A stretch of 5,101 bases of DNA from an uncultured Bacilli bacterium (GCA_947625005.1 CANQNA010000105.1:1-5101), one strand, 5' to 3'; positions 1-4,999 are shown, counted from the stretch's first letter. Notes: generated from the sequence alone by a model not told the origin. A program made the numbers and translations.

Positions 1-476
1 TATATAGCAAACCTTCCTATATATAATGAAAGCTCAAACTCAAGCTCTATGCCATTTTGTCGTTGAGTTTTTATCATTACACAGAAAATCTTCTAGATAT
101 AGTAATCCTTTTACAGCCATGGTGGACTTGTTTCAGTAACAAATGAGGTAACTGAGAGCTGTTAAAAGCTGCTAAATTGACAACACAGGCCTGAAATAAA
201 GGATTTCTCAGCCCTACAGGAGAACTCAAAAGCTCTATTTCACAAAGTTCTGAACCATAACATATAATGAAAATGAATTATTCCACCTTTTCAAGGCTCT
301 CCAGTATCCTTTTAATTTAAAATCTTCCTTGTGTCCATTTATATATTTAAATGTTATATTTTTTTCACCCTTCAAATATTTTAATATTTAAATATTTAAT
401 TTTTTTCACATTACAAAGTGAACAGAAAAATATATGAAATATTGAAAAATTTGAAAAGATTTTTTTAAAAAAAATA
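1..476. other. Long upstream region without a supported gene
   Basis: I see no convincing coding region here. The left 300 bases have more mixed composition. The best minus-strand candidate is a 26-codon ATG frame (120 down to 40), which lacks a ribosome-binding site and has a stop five codons upstream. Short direct repeats occur: ATATAATGAAA at 21-31 and 262-272, and a similar ACTCAA..AGCTCTAT block at 38-50 and 224-238. From about 310 to 476 the sequence is extremely AT-rich. It ends in a T7A8 tract (460-474) abutting the promoter of the HU-like gene, which would serve as an UP-element-like segment. The region may be the end of a preceding module or part of an origin. No DnaA-box consensus was found by eye. 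Confidence 0.5.
358..409. repeat. Paired 11-bp direct repeats around an AT palindrome
   Basis: ATTTTTTTCAC occurs at 358-368 and again at 399-409, in the same orientation, 41 bp start to start. Between them lies a perfect 14-bp palindrome, AATATTTAAATATT (383-396). A weak inverted pair TTCAC/GTGAA (405-409, 418-422) overlaps the second copy. The arrangement lies 70-120 bp upstream of the -35 box. It could be a protein-binding or easily melted segment, but in such AT-rich DNA short repeats arise easily. Confidence 0.35.
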
Positions 477-505
477 TTGACAATAGAGACAATCTGTTAT
501 ATGAT
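477..505 (+). promoter_or_regulatory. Sigma-A-type promoter of the HU-like gene
   Basis: TTGACA (477-482) is followed by exactly 17 bp and then TATGAT (500-505), a near-consensus housekeeping promoter. An uninterrupted T7A8 tract (460-474) immediately upstream resembles an UP element. Transcription would start near 512, leaving a leader of roughly 125-130 nt before the ATG at 640. It is by far the best promoter in the window and is expected to be strong unless repressed. The next gene on this strand is the HU-like protein. Confidence 0.75.
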
Positions 506-530
506 AGGTATTACACAAGTGAAGAACAAT

Positions 531-594
531 TTGAGACACGTAATTCAGCCTATTCCTATAGAATATAAAAAAACATTACATTACAGTGTCTTAA
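531..594 (+). promoter_or_regulatory. Foldable 5' leader of the HU-like mRNA
   Basis: In the transcript, 531-539 (TTGAGACAC) can pair with 586-594 (GTGTCTTAA) over nine base pairs, including one G-U. A smaller hairpin, TATTC/GAATA (551-555 and 561-565), is nested inside. It does not cover the ribosome-binding site at 624-632. It matches no riboswitch class I recognise. It may be a stabilising 5' structure or a binding site for an autoregulator, or may be incidental. Confidence 0.3.
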
Positions 595-639
595 ATGTTC
601 ATCTTATGTACTATTAAAAAGAGAAGGAGGTGAATACAT

Positions 640-996
640 ATGATGAAGAACAAGAAAGATTCAAACTTTAGGCTTTACAATAAGACTGACTTAGTTCAGG
701 AAACCTCAGAACTCCTTGAGAACGATTATTCCAGAAAAGATATTAAAACAATTATTGATTGTTATGAAAGACTCATTCAGGAGCATTTACTTGAAGCTTC
801 TCCAAACAGACCTATTCAAGTTAGACCTCTTTGTGGACTCAGATTACAAACTGTAATCACACCTGAGAAAACCAAAAATACTCTATGGGGTGAAAGAATT
901 GAAGTACCTGAGAGGATTTTGTGTAAAGCAAAATCAACAAGATATTTCACACAAGGTTTGAACAAATATAGAAATAAAGATATTGCAAATGAATGA
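640..996 (+). CDS. HU/IHF-like DNA-binding protein
   Basis: The 118-residue protein resembles the HU/IHF fold. An N-terminal segment 'NKTDLV' (14-19) with two helices, including 'YSRKDIKTIIDCYERLIQEHL' features (30-50), corresponds to HU's dimerisation helices. 'PIQVRPLCGLRLQTV' (58-72) matches the beta-strands leading to the DNA-binding arm. 'PEKTKNTLWGERIEVPER' (75-92) matches the arm region that in HU reads roughly N-P-x-T-G-E-x-I-x-I-P. The end 'YFTQGLNKY' (102-110) matches the closing F-x-x-G-x-x-L helix. Family members bind and bend DNA without much sequence specificity and act in nucleoid structure, replication initiation or recombination. It is longer than typical HU (about 90 aa) and divergent, like the HU-like proteins of mobile elements. 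The start is set by AAGGAGGTG at 624-632; Met at 643 is an alternative. A strong promoter lies 135 bp upstream. The stop overlaps the next small ORF as ATGA. Confidence 0.72.
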   Translation: MMKNKKDSNFRLYNKTDLVQETSELLENDYSRKDIKTIIDCYERLIQEHLLEASPNRPIQVRPLCGLRLQTVITPEKTKNTLWGERIEVPERILCKAKSTRYFTQGLNKYRNKDIANE

Positions 997-1100
997 CTAT
1001 CAAAATAGCAGTTTTGCAAGTCAAAAAGATACAATTTAATACTATTTGGGATTACACTATGAGTTTAACTTACCTTTTTAAGGAGGTCAATCATGATTAG
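993..1100 (+). CDS. Possible 35-aa protein coupled to the HU-like gene
   Basis: An ATG at 993 overlaps the HU-like stop codon in the classic ATGA arrangement, which permits termination-reinitiation. The 35-codon frame begins MTIKIAVLQVKKIQ and ends LFKEVNHD. Its 3' end contains the AAGGAGG of the next mini-ORF, which it overlaps by 8 nt. It has no SD of its own and would depend on coupling. I recognise no family. It could be a genuine small protein, a device linking HU-like translation to downstream translation, or a chance frame; the last is quite possible. Confidence 0.25.
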   Translation: MTIKIAVLQVKKIQFNTIWDYTMSLTYLFKEVNHD

Positions 1101-1122
1101 TAATGAGCGAAGGACAAGGTAA
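1093..1122 (+). CDS. Possible 9-residue leader peptide MISNERRTR
   Basis: A near-perfect ribosome-binding site, AAGGAGG (1080-1086), lies 6 nt before an ATG that opens only nine codons, MISNERRTR, then TAA. Such a good SD before so short a frame suggests either a regulatory leader peptide or the surviving 5' end of a decayed gene. Nothing downstream in this frame looks like a protein. The peptide is rich in charged residues, including three Arg, and matches no resistance-gene leader I know. Confidence 0.3.
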   Translation: MISNERRTR

Positions 1123-1204
1123 CATTGATTCCTGAATTTCTGATTCTGAATTCTAATCAAAAAATTCTTATCTCTGTCTTTCATGTAAAGTCATTTACTT
1201 TTCC

Positions 1205-1246
1205 CAATTTAAAGTTTAAAATTCAAAGTTTAAAGTTCAAAGTTTA
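1205..1246. repeat. Six tandem 7-bp repeats, consensus AAGTTYA
   Basis: The stretch divides exactly into six heptamers: CAATTTA, AAGTTTA, AAATTCA, AAGTTTA, AAGTTCA, AAGTTTA. Three units are identical and the others differ at one to three positions. It lies in the 260-bp non-coding gap upstream of the helicase gene. A 64-codon TTG frame runs across it (1125-1319), but its peptide looks like translated AT-rich repeat and I do not call it a gene. The array could be a set of iteron-like binding sites, a slipped-strand repeat, or a regulator site for the helicase promoter just downstream. Confidence 0.6.
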
Positions 1247-1291
1247 TTATATGTTACATTATAAGGTACTTTCATATACTATATGTTGTGT

Positions 1292-1320
1292 TTGCTATAC
1301 TCATTTTTACAATATATAGT
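1292..1320 (+). promoter_or_regulatory. Candidate promoter of the helicase gene
   Basis: TTGCTA (1292-1297) and TATAGT (1315-1320) are separated by 17 bp. A competing reading is an extended -10, TGCTATACT, at 1293-1301. Either would give a leader of about 55-80 nt before the helicase start. The -35 match is 4 of 6 and AT-rich DNA produces such hits by chance, so this is only a candidate. The lack of any clear terminator after the HU-like gene means read-through is also possible. Confidence 0.4.
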
Positions 1321-1386
1321 CTGATGATAAAGGTAACTTTTGATTAGTGTATTCAATGCACCTTGATAATTGAAGAAAGGCGATTT

Positions 1387-2850
1387 ATGAATAAAGAAGA
1401 TTATCTTTTGTTTGGCAATGATATTGACGAAATCAGAAATTTGCCTGACACATATGTATATAGGCGTATTTTGGCTTCCATTGAGCAGAAATTACAAAAT
1501 GGTGTGATTACAAAAGACAATGCTTTAGATATGGGTGAAAAACTATGTTTAGACTATCGAAGAGAAAAAAAGGAAATAGTTGAGTCCATTAAGCAAAATG
1601 AGAAAATCATTATCATTGATTCTATCATGGGTTCAGGTAAGAGTACCTATGTAATTGATAGAATCATCAATGAAAGTCAAATATCATCATTACGTTTTCT
1701 CTGTATCCTTCCTACACTCGATGAATGTGAAAGGTATGCTAAAAGAATTAATGGATATGTCTTTGCACCTCGAAAGTATGGTTCTAAAATGAGAGATTTT
1801 AAGACACTGATTTCAGAACAAAAGAAGAATATTGTAATTACTCATGCATTAATTCAATACATCGATGAAGAGACAATAGACTTACTTAGAAAGGCAAATT
1901 ATACTCTTATCATAGATGAATGTCTGGATGTAGTCCACAAATATGAAAAGAACTTTAAAAAATCAGATTTTGATACAATGATTAAAAACTACATAACTGT
2001 TGATGAAAATGGTTTCTTCCAATGGAACGATGCCGATTACAATAGTTATGATGGCAGATTTAATGACATTCGAAATCTTTGTAAAATGCATTCTTTAATG
2101 TTCTTTAAAAAGAAAAATGGTGAATTCTCAAAAATCATCATGTGGAATTTTCCAACAGTCTTTTTTACGCTGTTTAGAAAATGCTATATTTGTACATATT
2201 TGTGGAATGGCAGTATTCAAAAGGCCTATTTTGACTTGCATCATATAAAATATGTTCATATGACACTGTGTAATAACGAACTTACTGTTTACAATCCTAC
2301 AAAGGAAGCAGTTCTGAGAAGGCGGTATCTTGATTTAATCAATTTTTGTCATGATAGAAAGCTAAATGAAATTGGAATGCCAGAAAAACATAGCAAAGGA
2401 AATCCTTTAAGTAAGACATGGTATCAAAACAAAGTCAAGAATAATCGTATGGACTGTCTAAAAAAACTAAAGAACAATACTTATAACTACTTTAGAAATA
2501 AAGTAAAAACTCCGTCAGAAGATAACATGTATTCAGTCTTTGAGGATTATAAAAAGTATATTGAGAAAGATAGTTACAAAAATGGCTTTGTTGCGTGCAA
2601 TATCAGAGCAACTAACGAATATACAAATAAGAAATCGCTTGCTTATCTAATAGACGTATATCCGAATGTTGAATTACTGGACTTTTTTGCTTCTTATGGT
2701 GTAACCATTGATAAAGATTTATATGCTGTATCTCAGCTATTGCAATGGATTTGGCGTTCTCAAATTAGGAACAATAAATCAATTAATCTCTATTTGCCCT
2801 CTATAAGGATGAAAGAGCTGTTAGGTAATTGGGGTTTAGGAAAGCTCTAA
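1387..2850 (+). CDS. SF2-type DEAD/DEAH-box helicase, replication-associated
   Basis: The 487-residue protein carries ordered helicase motifs. Walker A MGSGKST is at about 81-87 (phosphate binding). A motif-Ia-like stretch, ILPTLDECERYAKRI, is near 107-121, and ITHALIQYI near 150-158. A DEAD-like Walker B, LIIDECLD, is at about 174-181. In the C-terminal half FVACNIRATNEY lies near 401-412. The end carries QWIWRSQIRN near 453-462, which resembles motif VI with its arginine finger, followed by YLPSIRMKELL. ATP-driven unwinding or translocation on nucleic acid is the expected activity. Similar single-chain helicases occur on plasmids, phages and integrative elements of Firmicutes. The ATG at 1387 is chosen because GAAGAAAGG (1372-1380) sits 6 nt upstream; a TTG at 1363 would add eight residues but lacks an SD. 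No nuclease or zinc domain is apparent. Target strand, polarity and partner proteins cannot be read from sequence. Confidence 0.75.
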   Translation: MNKEDYLLFGNDIDEIRNLPDTYVYRRILASIEQKLQNGVITKDNALDMGEKLCLDYRREKKEIVESIKQNEKIIIIDSIMGSGKSTYVIDRIINESQISSLRFLCILPTLDECERYAKRINGYVFAPRKYGSKMRDFKTLISEQKKNIVITHALIQYIDEETIDLLRKANYTLIIDECLDVVHKYEKNFKKSDFDTMIKNYITVDENGFFQWNDADYNSYDGRFNDIRNLCKMHSLMFFKKKNGEFSKIIMWNFPTVFFTLFRKCYICTYLWNGSIQKAYFDLHHIKYVHMTLCNNELTVYNPTKEAVLRRRYLDLINFCHDRKLNEIGMPEKHSKGNPLSKTWYQNKVKNNRMDCLKKLKNNTYNYFRNKVKTPSEDNMYSVFEDYKKYIEKDSYKNGFVACNIRATNEYTNKKSLAYLIDVYPNVELLDFFASYGVTIDKDLYAVSQLLQWIWRSQIRNNKSINLYLPSIRMKELLGNWGLGKL

Positions 2851-2854
2851 ACAG

Positions 2855-2893
2855 GATTTTAGCAGAAATTCGTAACTAAAAACTGCTAAAATC
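2855..2893. repeat. 11-bp perfect inverted repeat after the helicase gene
   Basis: GATTTTAGCAG (2855-2865) and CTGCTAAAATC (2883-2893) are exact reverse complements around a 17-nt loop, four bases after the helicase stop codon. The transcript would form a stable hairpin. It is followed by AAAAATTT rather than a run of U, so it is not a textbook intrinsic terminator. It may instead protect the 3' end of the helicase mRNA or serve as a dyad binding site. Confidence 0.65.
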
Positions 2894-2901
2894 AAAAATT
2901 T

Positions 2902-2924
2902 CGAACACATTTTATGTTCGTTTT
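2902..2924 (+). terminator. Weak terminator-like hairpin with TTTT tail
   Basis: CGAACA (2902-2907) pairs with TGTTCG (2915-2920) around a 7-nt loop and is followed by TTTT. The stem is short and the U-run only four long, so termination would be partial at best. Position fits a boundary between the helicase gene and the structured region downstream. Confidence 0.35.
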
Positions 2925-2963
2925 GAGGGGCTTTCTCTAAAAGGAAAGGAGGTGTATTATATA

Positions 2964-3014
2964 ATGTTATTACATATTGTGTTACAATGTAATCGTTGTT
3001 GTTCCGTTCGCTGA
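2964..3014 (+). CDS. Candidate 16-aa leader peptide MLLHIVLQCNRCCSVR
   Basis: A strong AAGGAGGTG (2946-2954) precedes an ATG by 9 nt. The frame encodes only MLLHIVLQCNRCCSVR and ends at TGA (3012-3014), inside the loop of the hairpin at 2995-3032 and inside the left arm of the long inverted repeat. A ribosome finishing this frame would cover the hairpin's 5' stem and the left loop sequence. This is the geometry expected of a translation-responsive attenuator for the gene at 3151. Three cysteines in 16 residues are notable. A small hairpin, ATTACAT/ATGTAAT (2969-2993), lies within the frame. It could also be a residual gene start; no family is recognised. Confidence 0.38.
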   Translation: MLLHIVLQCNRCCSVR

Positions 3015-3032
3015 CGCTCACTACACAACAAC
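2995..3032. repeat. Hairpin A: 8-bp stem, 22-nt loop, T-rich tail
   Basis: GTTGTTGT (2995-3002) pairs perfectly with ACAACAAC (3025-3032), enclosing a 22-nt loop (3003-3024). The following bases TCATTTTGTTTT (3033-3044) are T-rich, so on the + strand transcript it could act as a terminator with a large loop. Its loop is the exact reverse complement of the loop of hairpin B (3086-3107). Confidence 0.7.
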
Positions 3033-3108
3033 TCATTTTGTTTTAAAAAAAAATTTTTTTAAAAAAAATAAAAAGAAATCATAATGTAGTGAGCGTCAGC
3101 GAACGGAA
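3002..3108. repeat. 24-bp perfect inverted repeat with 59-bp spacer
   Basis: The 24 bases at 3002-3025 are the exact reverse complement of those at 3085-3108. The right copy reads GTAGTGAGCG, TCAGCGAACG, GA plus one flanking base on each side. At about 54% G+C it stands out sharply from the surrounding DNA. The two copies form the apical loops, plus the closing base pair, of hairpins A and B. The spacer is almost pure A/T. As DNA it could extrude a cruciform or act as a two-site recognition element. As RNA the two copies could pair only by opening or topologically constraining the small hairpins. Shared identity of this length cannot reasonably be chance. Confidence 0.9.
3041..3075. other. 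Phased A/T tract between the inverted core copies
   Basis: The run T4 A9 T7 A8 T A5 occupies 3041-3074, followed by G at 3075. Such tracts bend or stiffen DNA and melt easily. Set between two G+C-richer inverted copies, it might be an unwinding element or a bend that brings the two sites together. A similar T7A8 block sits before the 477 promoter, but no good -35/-10 pair is found here. Confidence 0.5.
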
Positions 3109-3120
3109 TTATGATTTCTT
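3073..3120. repeat. Hairpin B: 13-bp stem, 22-nt loop
   Basis: AAGAAATCATAAT (3073-3085) is the exact reverse complement of ATTATGATTTCTT (3108-3120), enclosing a 22-nt loop (3086-3107). It ends 17 nt before the SD (AAGGAGA, 3138-3144) of the 263-aa gene, so it would lie in that gene's 5' leader without directly masking the SD. No U-run follows. The stem is unrelated to that of hairpin A although the loops are complementary. Confidence 0.75.
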
Positions 3121-3150
3121 AAATAAGAATAAAAAATAAGGAGAAAAAAT

Positions 3151-3942
3151 ATGAATAAAAACTTAAGATTAAAAATCAATGAGTCCCTTGAAAAAATAAC
3201 CTTATCAGAGAATCTTTGTTATCTATGTTTAGCTTGTCTAAATGAGAAGATAACTTATTCAAAGAATCATTTTCCTAAATTGGAGAATCAAAGAGATAAG
3301 ATTGCTAAAGTTGCTTTAAACAATGGTGTAAGCAAAGAAATTTTACAAGAAAAATTGAGAACTATTTCAAAAGTTGATTATCCTAGTTTCAAACAGATTG
3401 AGAGAGTATATAATGTTATAGAAAATGGTGTTTATAACTGGGAGCATGATTTCATTCCTGATAGGTGGATTCATCTTAAATCTGATGAAGAGATTCAAGA
3501 GGATGCACAGAGAAAACCTGTTGCTAAAACTGTTGATGTTGCTAAACAGGAGCTAAATGAAATATGTGATTATATAGAAAAAGAGATTATGTTTTGTGAA
3601 TTAGTTCCTAGTATGAAAAAAAGGATAAAAGAGATGAAAACAAAACAGTATTCATATTCTGTTATTCTGGAGACATTTAAACGTTATAATACTGATATTA
3701 AACAGGCATTACGTAAAAATGAAACGAATGTAAAAACGGAAGCGCATAAATTCAACTATGTAATTGGAATTGTAGAAAACCATTTGCCAGATACCTATAG
3801 AATGCAAGAACACTATAAGAAAGCAGCAGAAGCCGCAATGAATATTGATGATACGATTTTAAGACATGAAGGTGCTAAATATAAGAGACAAACTGAGGAT
3901 TTGAGTCCTATAATGCAAGAACTGTTTAAAGATTTACTTTAA
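3151..3942 (+). CDS. Unknown 263-aa protein, possibly DnaD-like replication protein
   Basis: No family is recognised with confidence. The protein is mostly helical and charged, with no signal peptide or membrane segment. The N-terminal half (1-105) has helices around 'LEKITLSENLCYLCLACLN' (13-31) and 'YPSFKQIERVYNVIENG' (77-93), the latter resembling a repeated motif in DNA-processing proteins. A linker follows (110-130). The C-terminal part 'YSYSVILETFKRYNTDIKQAL' elements (167-187), then 'HKFNYVIGIVENHLPD' (199-214), recalls the pattern of DnaD/DnaB-type primosomal proteins, in which a helix and a K-F-x-Y-x-x-x-I-x-x-N stretch contact ssDNA. This is pattern resemblance only. Start set by AAGGAGA (3138-3144) 6 nt upstream of ATG. 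The helicase upstream and the structured leader support a replication role by context. It is followed after 9 nt by a mini-ORF. Confidence 0.85.
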   Translation: MNKNLRLKINESLEKITLSENLCYLCLACLNEKITYSKNHFPKLENQRDKIAKVALNNGVSKEILQEKLRTISKVDYPSFKQIERVYNVIENGVYNWEHDFIPDRWIHLKSDEEIQEDAQRKPVAKTVDVAKQELNEICDYIEKEIMFCELVPSMKKRIKEMKTKQYSYSVILETFKRYNTDIKQALRKNETNVKTEAHKFNYVIGIVENHLPDTYRMQEHYKKAAEAAMNIDDTILRHEGAKYKRQTEDLSPIMQELFKDLL

Positions 3943-3951
3943 GAGGTGAAT

Positions 3952-4017
3952 ATGAAAAATAAGGAATTAACTCCCATAAAAAAAGAATATACAGAAAGTA
4001 GGTGTTTATATGAGTAA
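3952..4017 (+). CDS. Small 21-aa ORF coupled to the next gene
   Basis: An ATG at 3952 follows AGAGGTG (3942-3948) and opens 21 codons starting MKNKELTPIKKEYTESR. Its end overlaps the start of the 215-aa gene by 8 nt, ATGAGTAA (4010-4017). The peptide is basic and hydrophilic. The likely role is either a small protein or a translated leader that couples ribosome flow from the 263-aa gene to the 215-aa gene. The downstream gene also has its own weaker site (AGTAGGTG, 3997-4004), so coupling would only boost it. No homolog is recognised. Confidence 0.42.
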   Translation: MKNKELTPIKKEYTESRCLYE

Positions 4018-4657
4018 ATATCAATACAAAGAAAATAAAACAACAAAAAAAGTATTTGATTTTATAAACAAAGAAGTTTTAAAACTTCCTGATGAAGAGT
4101 TACCACAGAATTACAAAGATAGAGTTATTAAAACATATGTTGAAATAAGAGAGAACTTTGATAAAACCTTCAAATTCGAAAATTTGATTGATTTGTATAA
4201 TTTATGCAAAGAAAATGAACTTACTTATGTTCATATTAAATATAATAATAAAATGCATGAATTAAACACGATTCTAAAAATTATGCGAGATCGTGTTGAA
4301 AGTGTAAGTAAATTTAATCAATACACGGATTCTGACAATGATTTAAAATACCAACTTATAAAATTACATGGTAATGAATTTGACGTAACTAATGAAAAAG
4401 AGAAAAAAATTCAGATTCTGTTAGACCATGATTCAAAACAGAAATTATATGAAAAAATAAAACAATTAAAGAAAGAGTACCCTAAATCAGACATTACAGT
4501 ATCGGGAGTTATAAATTCATTAGTTGATATATTTAATCAGGCTATAGATTTGGATATGAGCTACGATGGCAAACTGGAATTGTACTTTTTCCCTAACAGA
4601 GTCTCAGATGTAGAAAAATATCAAGGCTTTTGCGGAGAATGGATTTGGGTTGTTTAA
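4010..4657 (+). CDS. Unknown 215-aa protein with possible ribbon-helix-helix segment
   Basis: No family is recognised. The protein is cytosolic in appearance, charged and helical over 1-100. The segment about 132-178 reads as a short strand, KKIQILLD, then a long helix, SKQKLYEKIKQLKKEY, then 'DITVSGVINSLVDIFNQAI'. This order, strand then helix then S-x-x-I-N-x-L-x-x-x-F helix, resembles ribbon-helix-helix DNA-binding domains found in plasmid copy-control, partition and relaxosome accessory proteins. The C-terminus (186-215) is aromatic-rich, ending GFCGEWIWVV, and may be a small beta element. ATG at 4010 lies 6-7 nt after AGTAGGTG and overlaps the previous mini-ORF. The following gene starts 16 bp after its stop, so they are probably one operon. 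RHH assignment is tentative; the existence of the gene is not in doubt. Confidence 0.85.
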   Translation: MSKYQYKENKTTKKVFDFINKEVLKLPDEELPQNYKDRVIKTYVEIRENFDKTFKFENLIDLYNLCKENELTYVHIKYNNKMHELNTILKIMRDRVESVSKFNQYTDSDNDLKYQLIKLHGNEFDVTNEKEKKIQILLDHDSKQKLYEKIKQLKKEYPKSDITVSGVINSLVDIFNQAIDLDMSYDGKLELYFFPNRVSDVEKYQGFCGEWIWVV

Positions 4658-4672
4658 GGGAGGTGATGTTAT

Positions 4673-4867
4673 ATGAATCCCAATAAAAACAACTATGTTA
4701 TAATCAATAATGAGTTATATAAAATCTATGCGGTGCTGCTAAAAACAATTTATTGTTTTTGGGTTAGTGACAAAACCCTGATAAAAAATGAAAAGGTTTT
4801 TAATGATTATGAACTGACAGAATCAGGGTATAGATTGGAGGTAATGACAGCTCGTCAAGCTTCCTGA
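4673..4867 (+). CDS. Hypothetical 64-aa protein
   Basis: The ATG follows an excellent ribosome-binding site, GGGAGGTG (4658-4665), which overlaps the end region of the 215-aa gene by position, with a 15-nt gap between stop and start. The peptide begins MNPNKNNYVIINNELYKIY and has an alternating hydrophobic stretch to about residue 31 (AVLLKTIYCFWVS) that looks more like beta strands than a membrane helix. The end is hydrophilic. It looks like a small element-encoded accessory protein. No motif or family is recognised. The stop codon lies inside a short inverted repeat (4859-4886). Confidence 0.65.
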   Translation: MNPNKNNYVIINNELYKIYAVLLKTIYCFWVSDKTLIKNEKVFNDYELTESGYRLEVMTARQAS

Positions 4868-4886
4868 GAGTAAAGATTAAGGAAGC
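4859..4886. repeat. 7-bp inverted repeat at the end of the 64-aa gene
   Basis: GCTTCCT (4859-4865) and AGGAAGC (4880-4886) are exact reverse complements with a 14-nt loop, spanning the TGA of the upstream gene. No T-run follows, so a role as intrinsic terminator is doubtful. It may be a mild mRNA hairpin between genes. Confidence 0.4.
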
Positions 4887-4924
4887 AGAACACAACAAAC
4901 ATAAAATAGGAGGATAACAAAAAA

Positions 4925-4999
4925 ATGACAACCAGAAAGGCAGGTAATGAAATCATTATATATTTAATGATTAGCATATATTATTTTTCTTATGGATAG
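4925..4999 (+). CDS. Possible 24-aa small protein or truncated gene start
   Basis: TAGGAGG (4907-4913) precedes an ATG by 11 nt, slightly long spacing. The 24-codon frame reads MTTRKAGNEIIIYLMISIYY then FSYG and TAG. A positively charged N-terminus followed by a hydrophobic stretch (10-22) would suit a very small membrane-associated peptide. The same frame continues past TAG (4997-4999) and TGA (5015-5017) into an open stretch running off the window (5024 onward), so it may equally be the 5' end of a decayed gene. No homolog is recognised. Confidence 0.4.
   Translation: MTTRKAGNEIIIYLMISIYYFSYG

Noticed and set aside
40..120. 26-codon minus-strand ATG frame
   Set aside because: No ribosome-binding site, a stop five codons upstream, and no recognisable product.
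995..1022. Possible terminator after the HU-like gene
   Set aside because: The stem (CAAAAT/GTTTTG with GACT/AGTC) is weak and interrupted and no U-run follows.
816..1034. 72-codon minus-strand frame
   Set aside because: It lies mostly antisense within the HU-like gene and has no credible ribosome-binding site; it is a shadow.
1100..1109. GTAATGAGCG resembles the start of the 22-nt loop unit (GTAGTGAGCG, 3086-3095)
   Set aside because: Only 9 of 10 bases match and similarity ends there; no flanking palindrome, so coincidence is likely.
1125..1319. 64-codon TTG-start frame
   Set aside because: The peptide is translated AT-rich and heptamer-repeat DNA (LKFK repeats), with a poor start and no family; better read as non-coding.
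2836..3036. 66-codon minus-strand frame
   Set aside because: It runs through the inverted repeats and hairpins after the helicase, so its sequence is explained by those structures.
3002..3108. CRISPR array or REPIN pair
   Set aside because: There are only two copies, inverted rather than direct, without spacers; and the core itself is not self-complementary as a REP unit would be.
3087..3115. TATGAT at 3110-3115 as a -10 box for the 263-aa gene
   Set aside because: The hexamer 17 bp upstream (TAGTGA) is a poor -35, and the -10 lies within hairpin B's stem.
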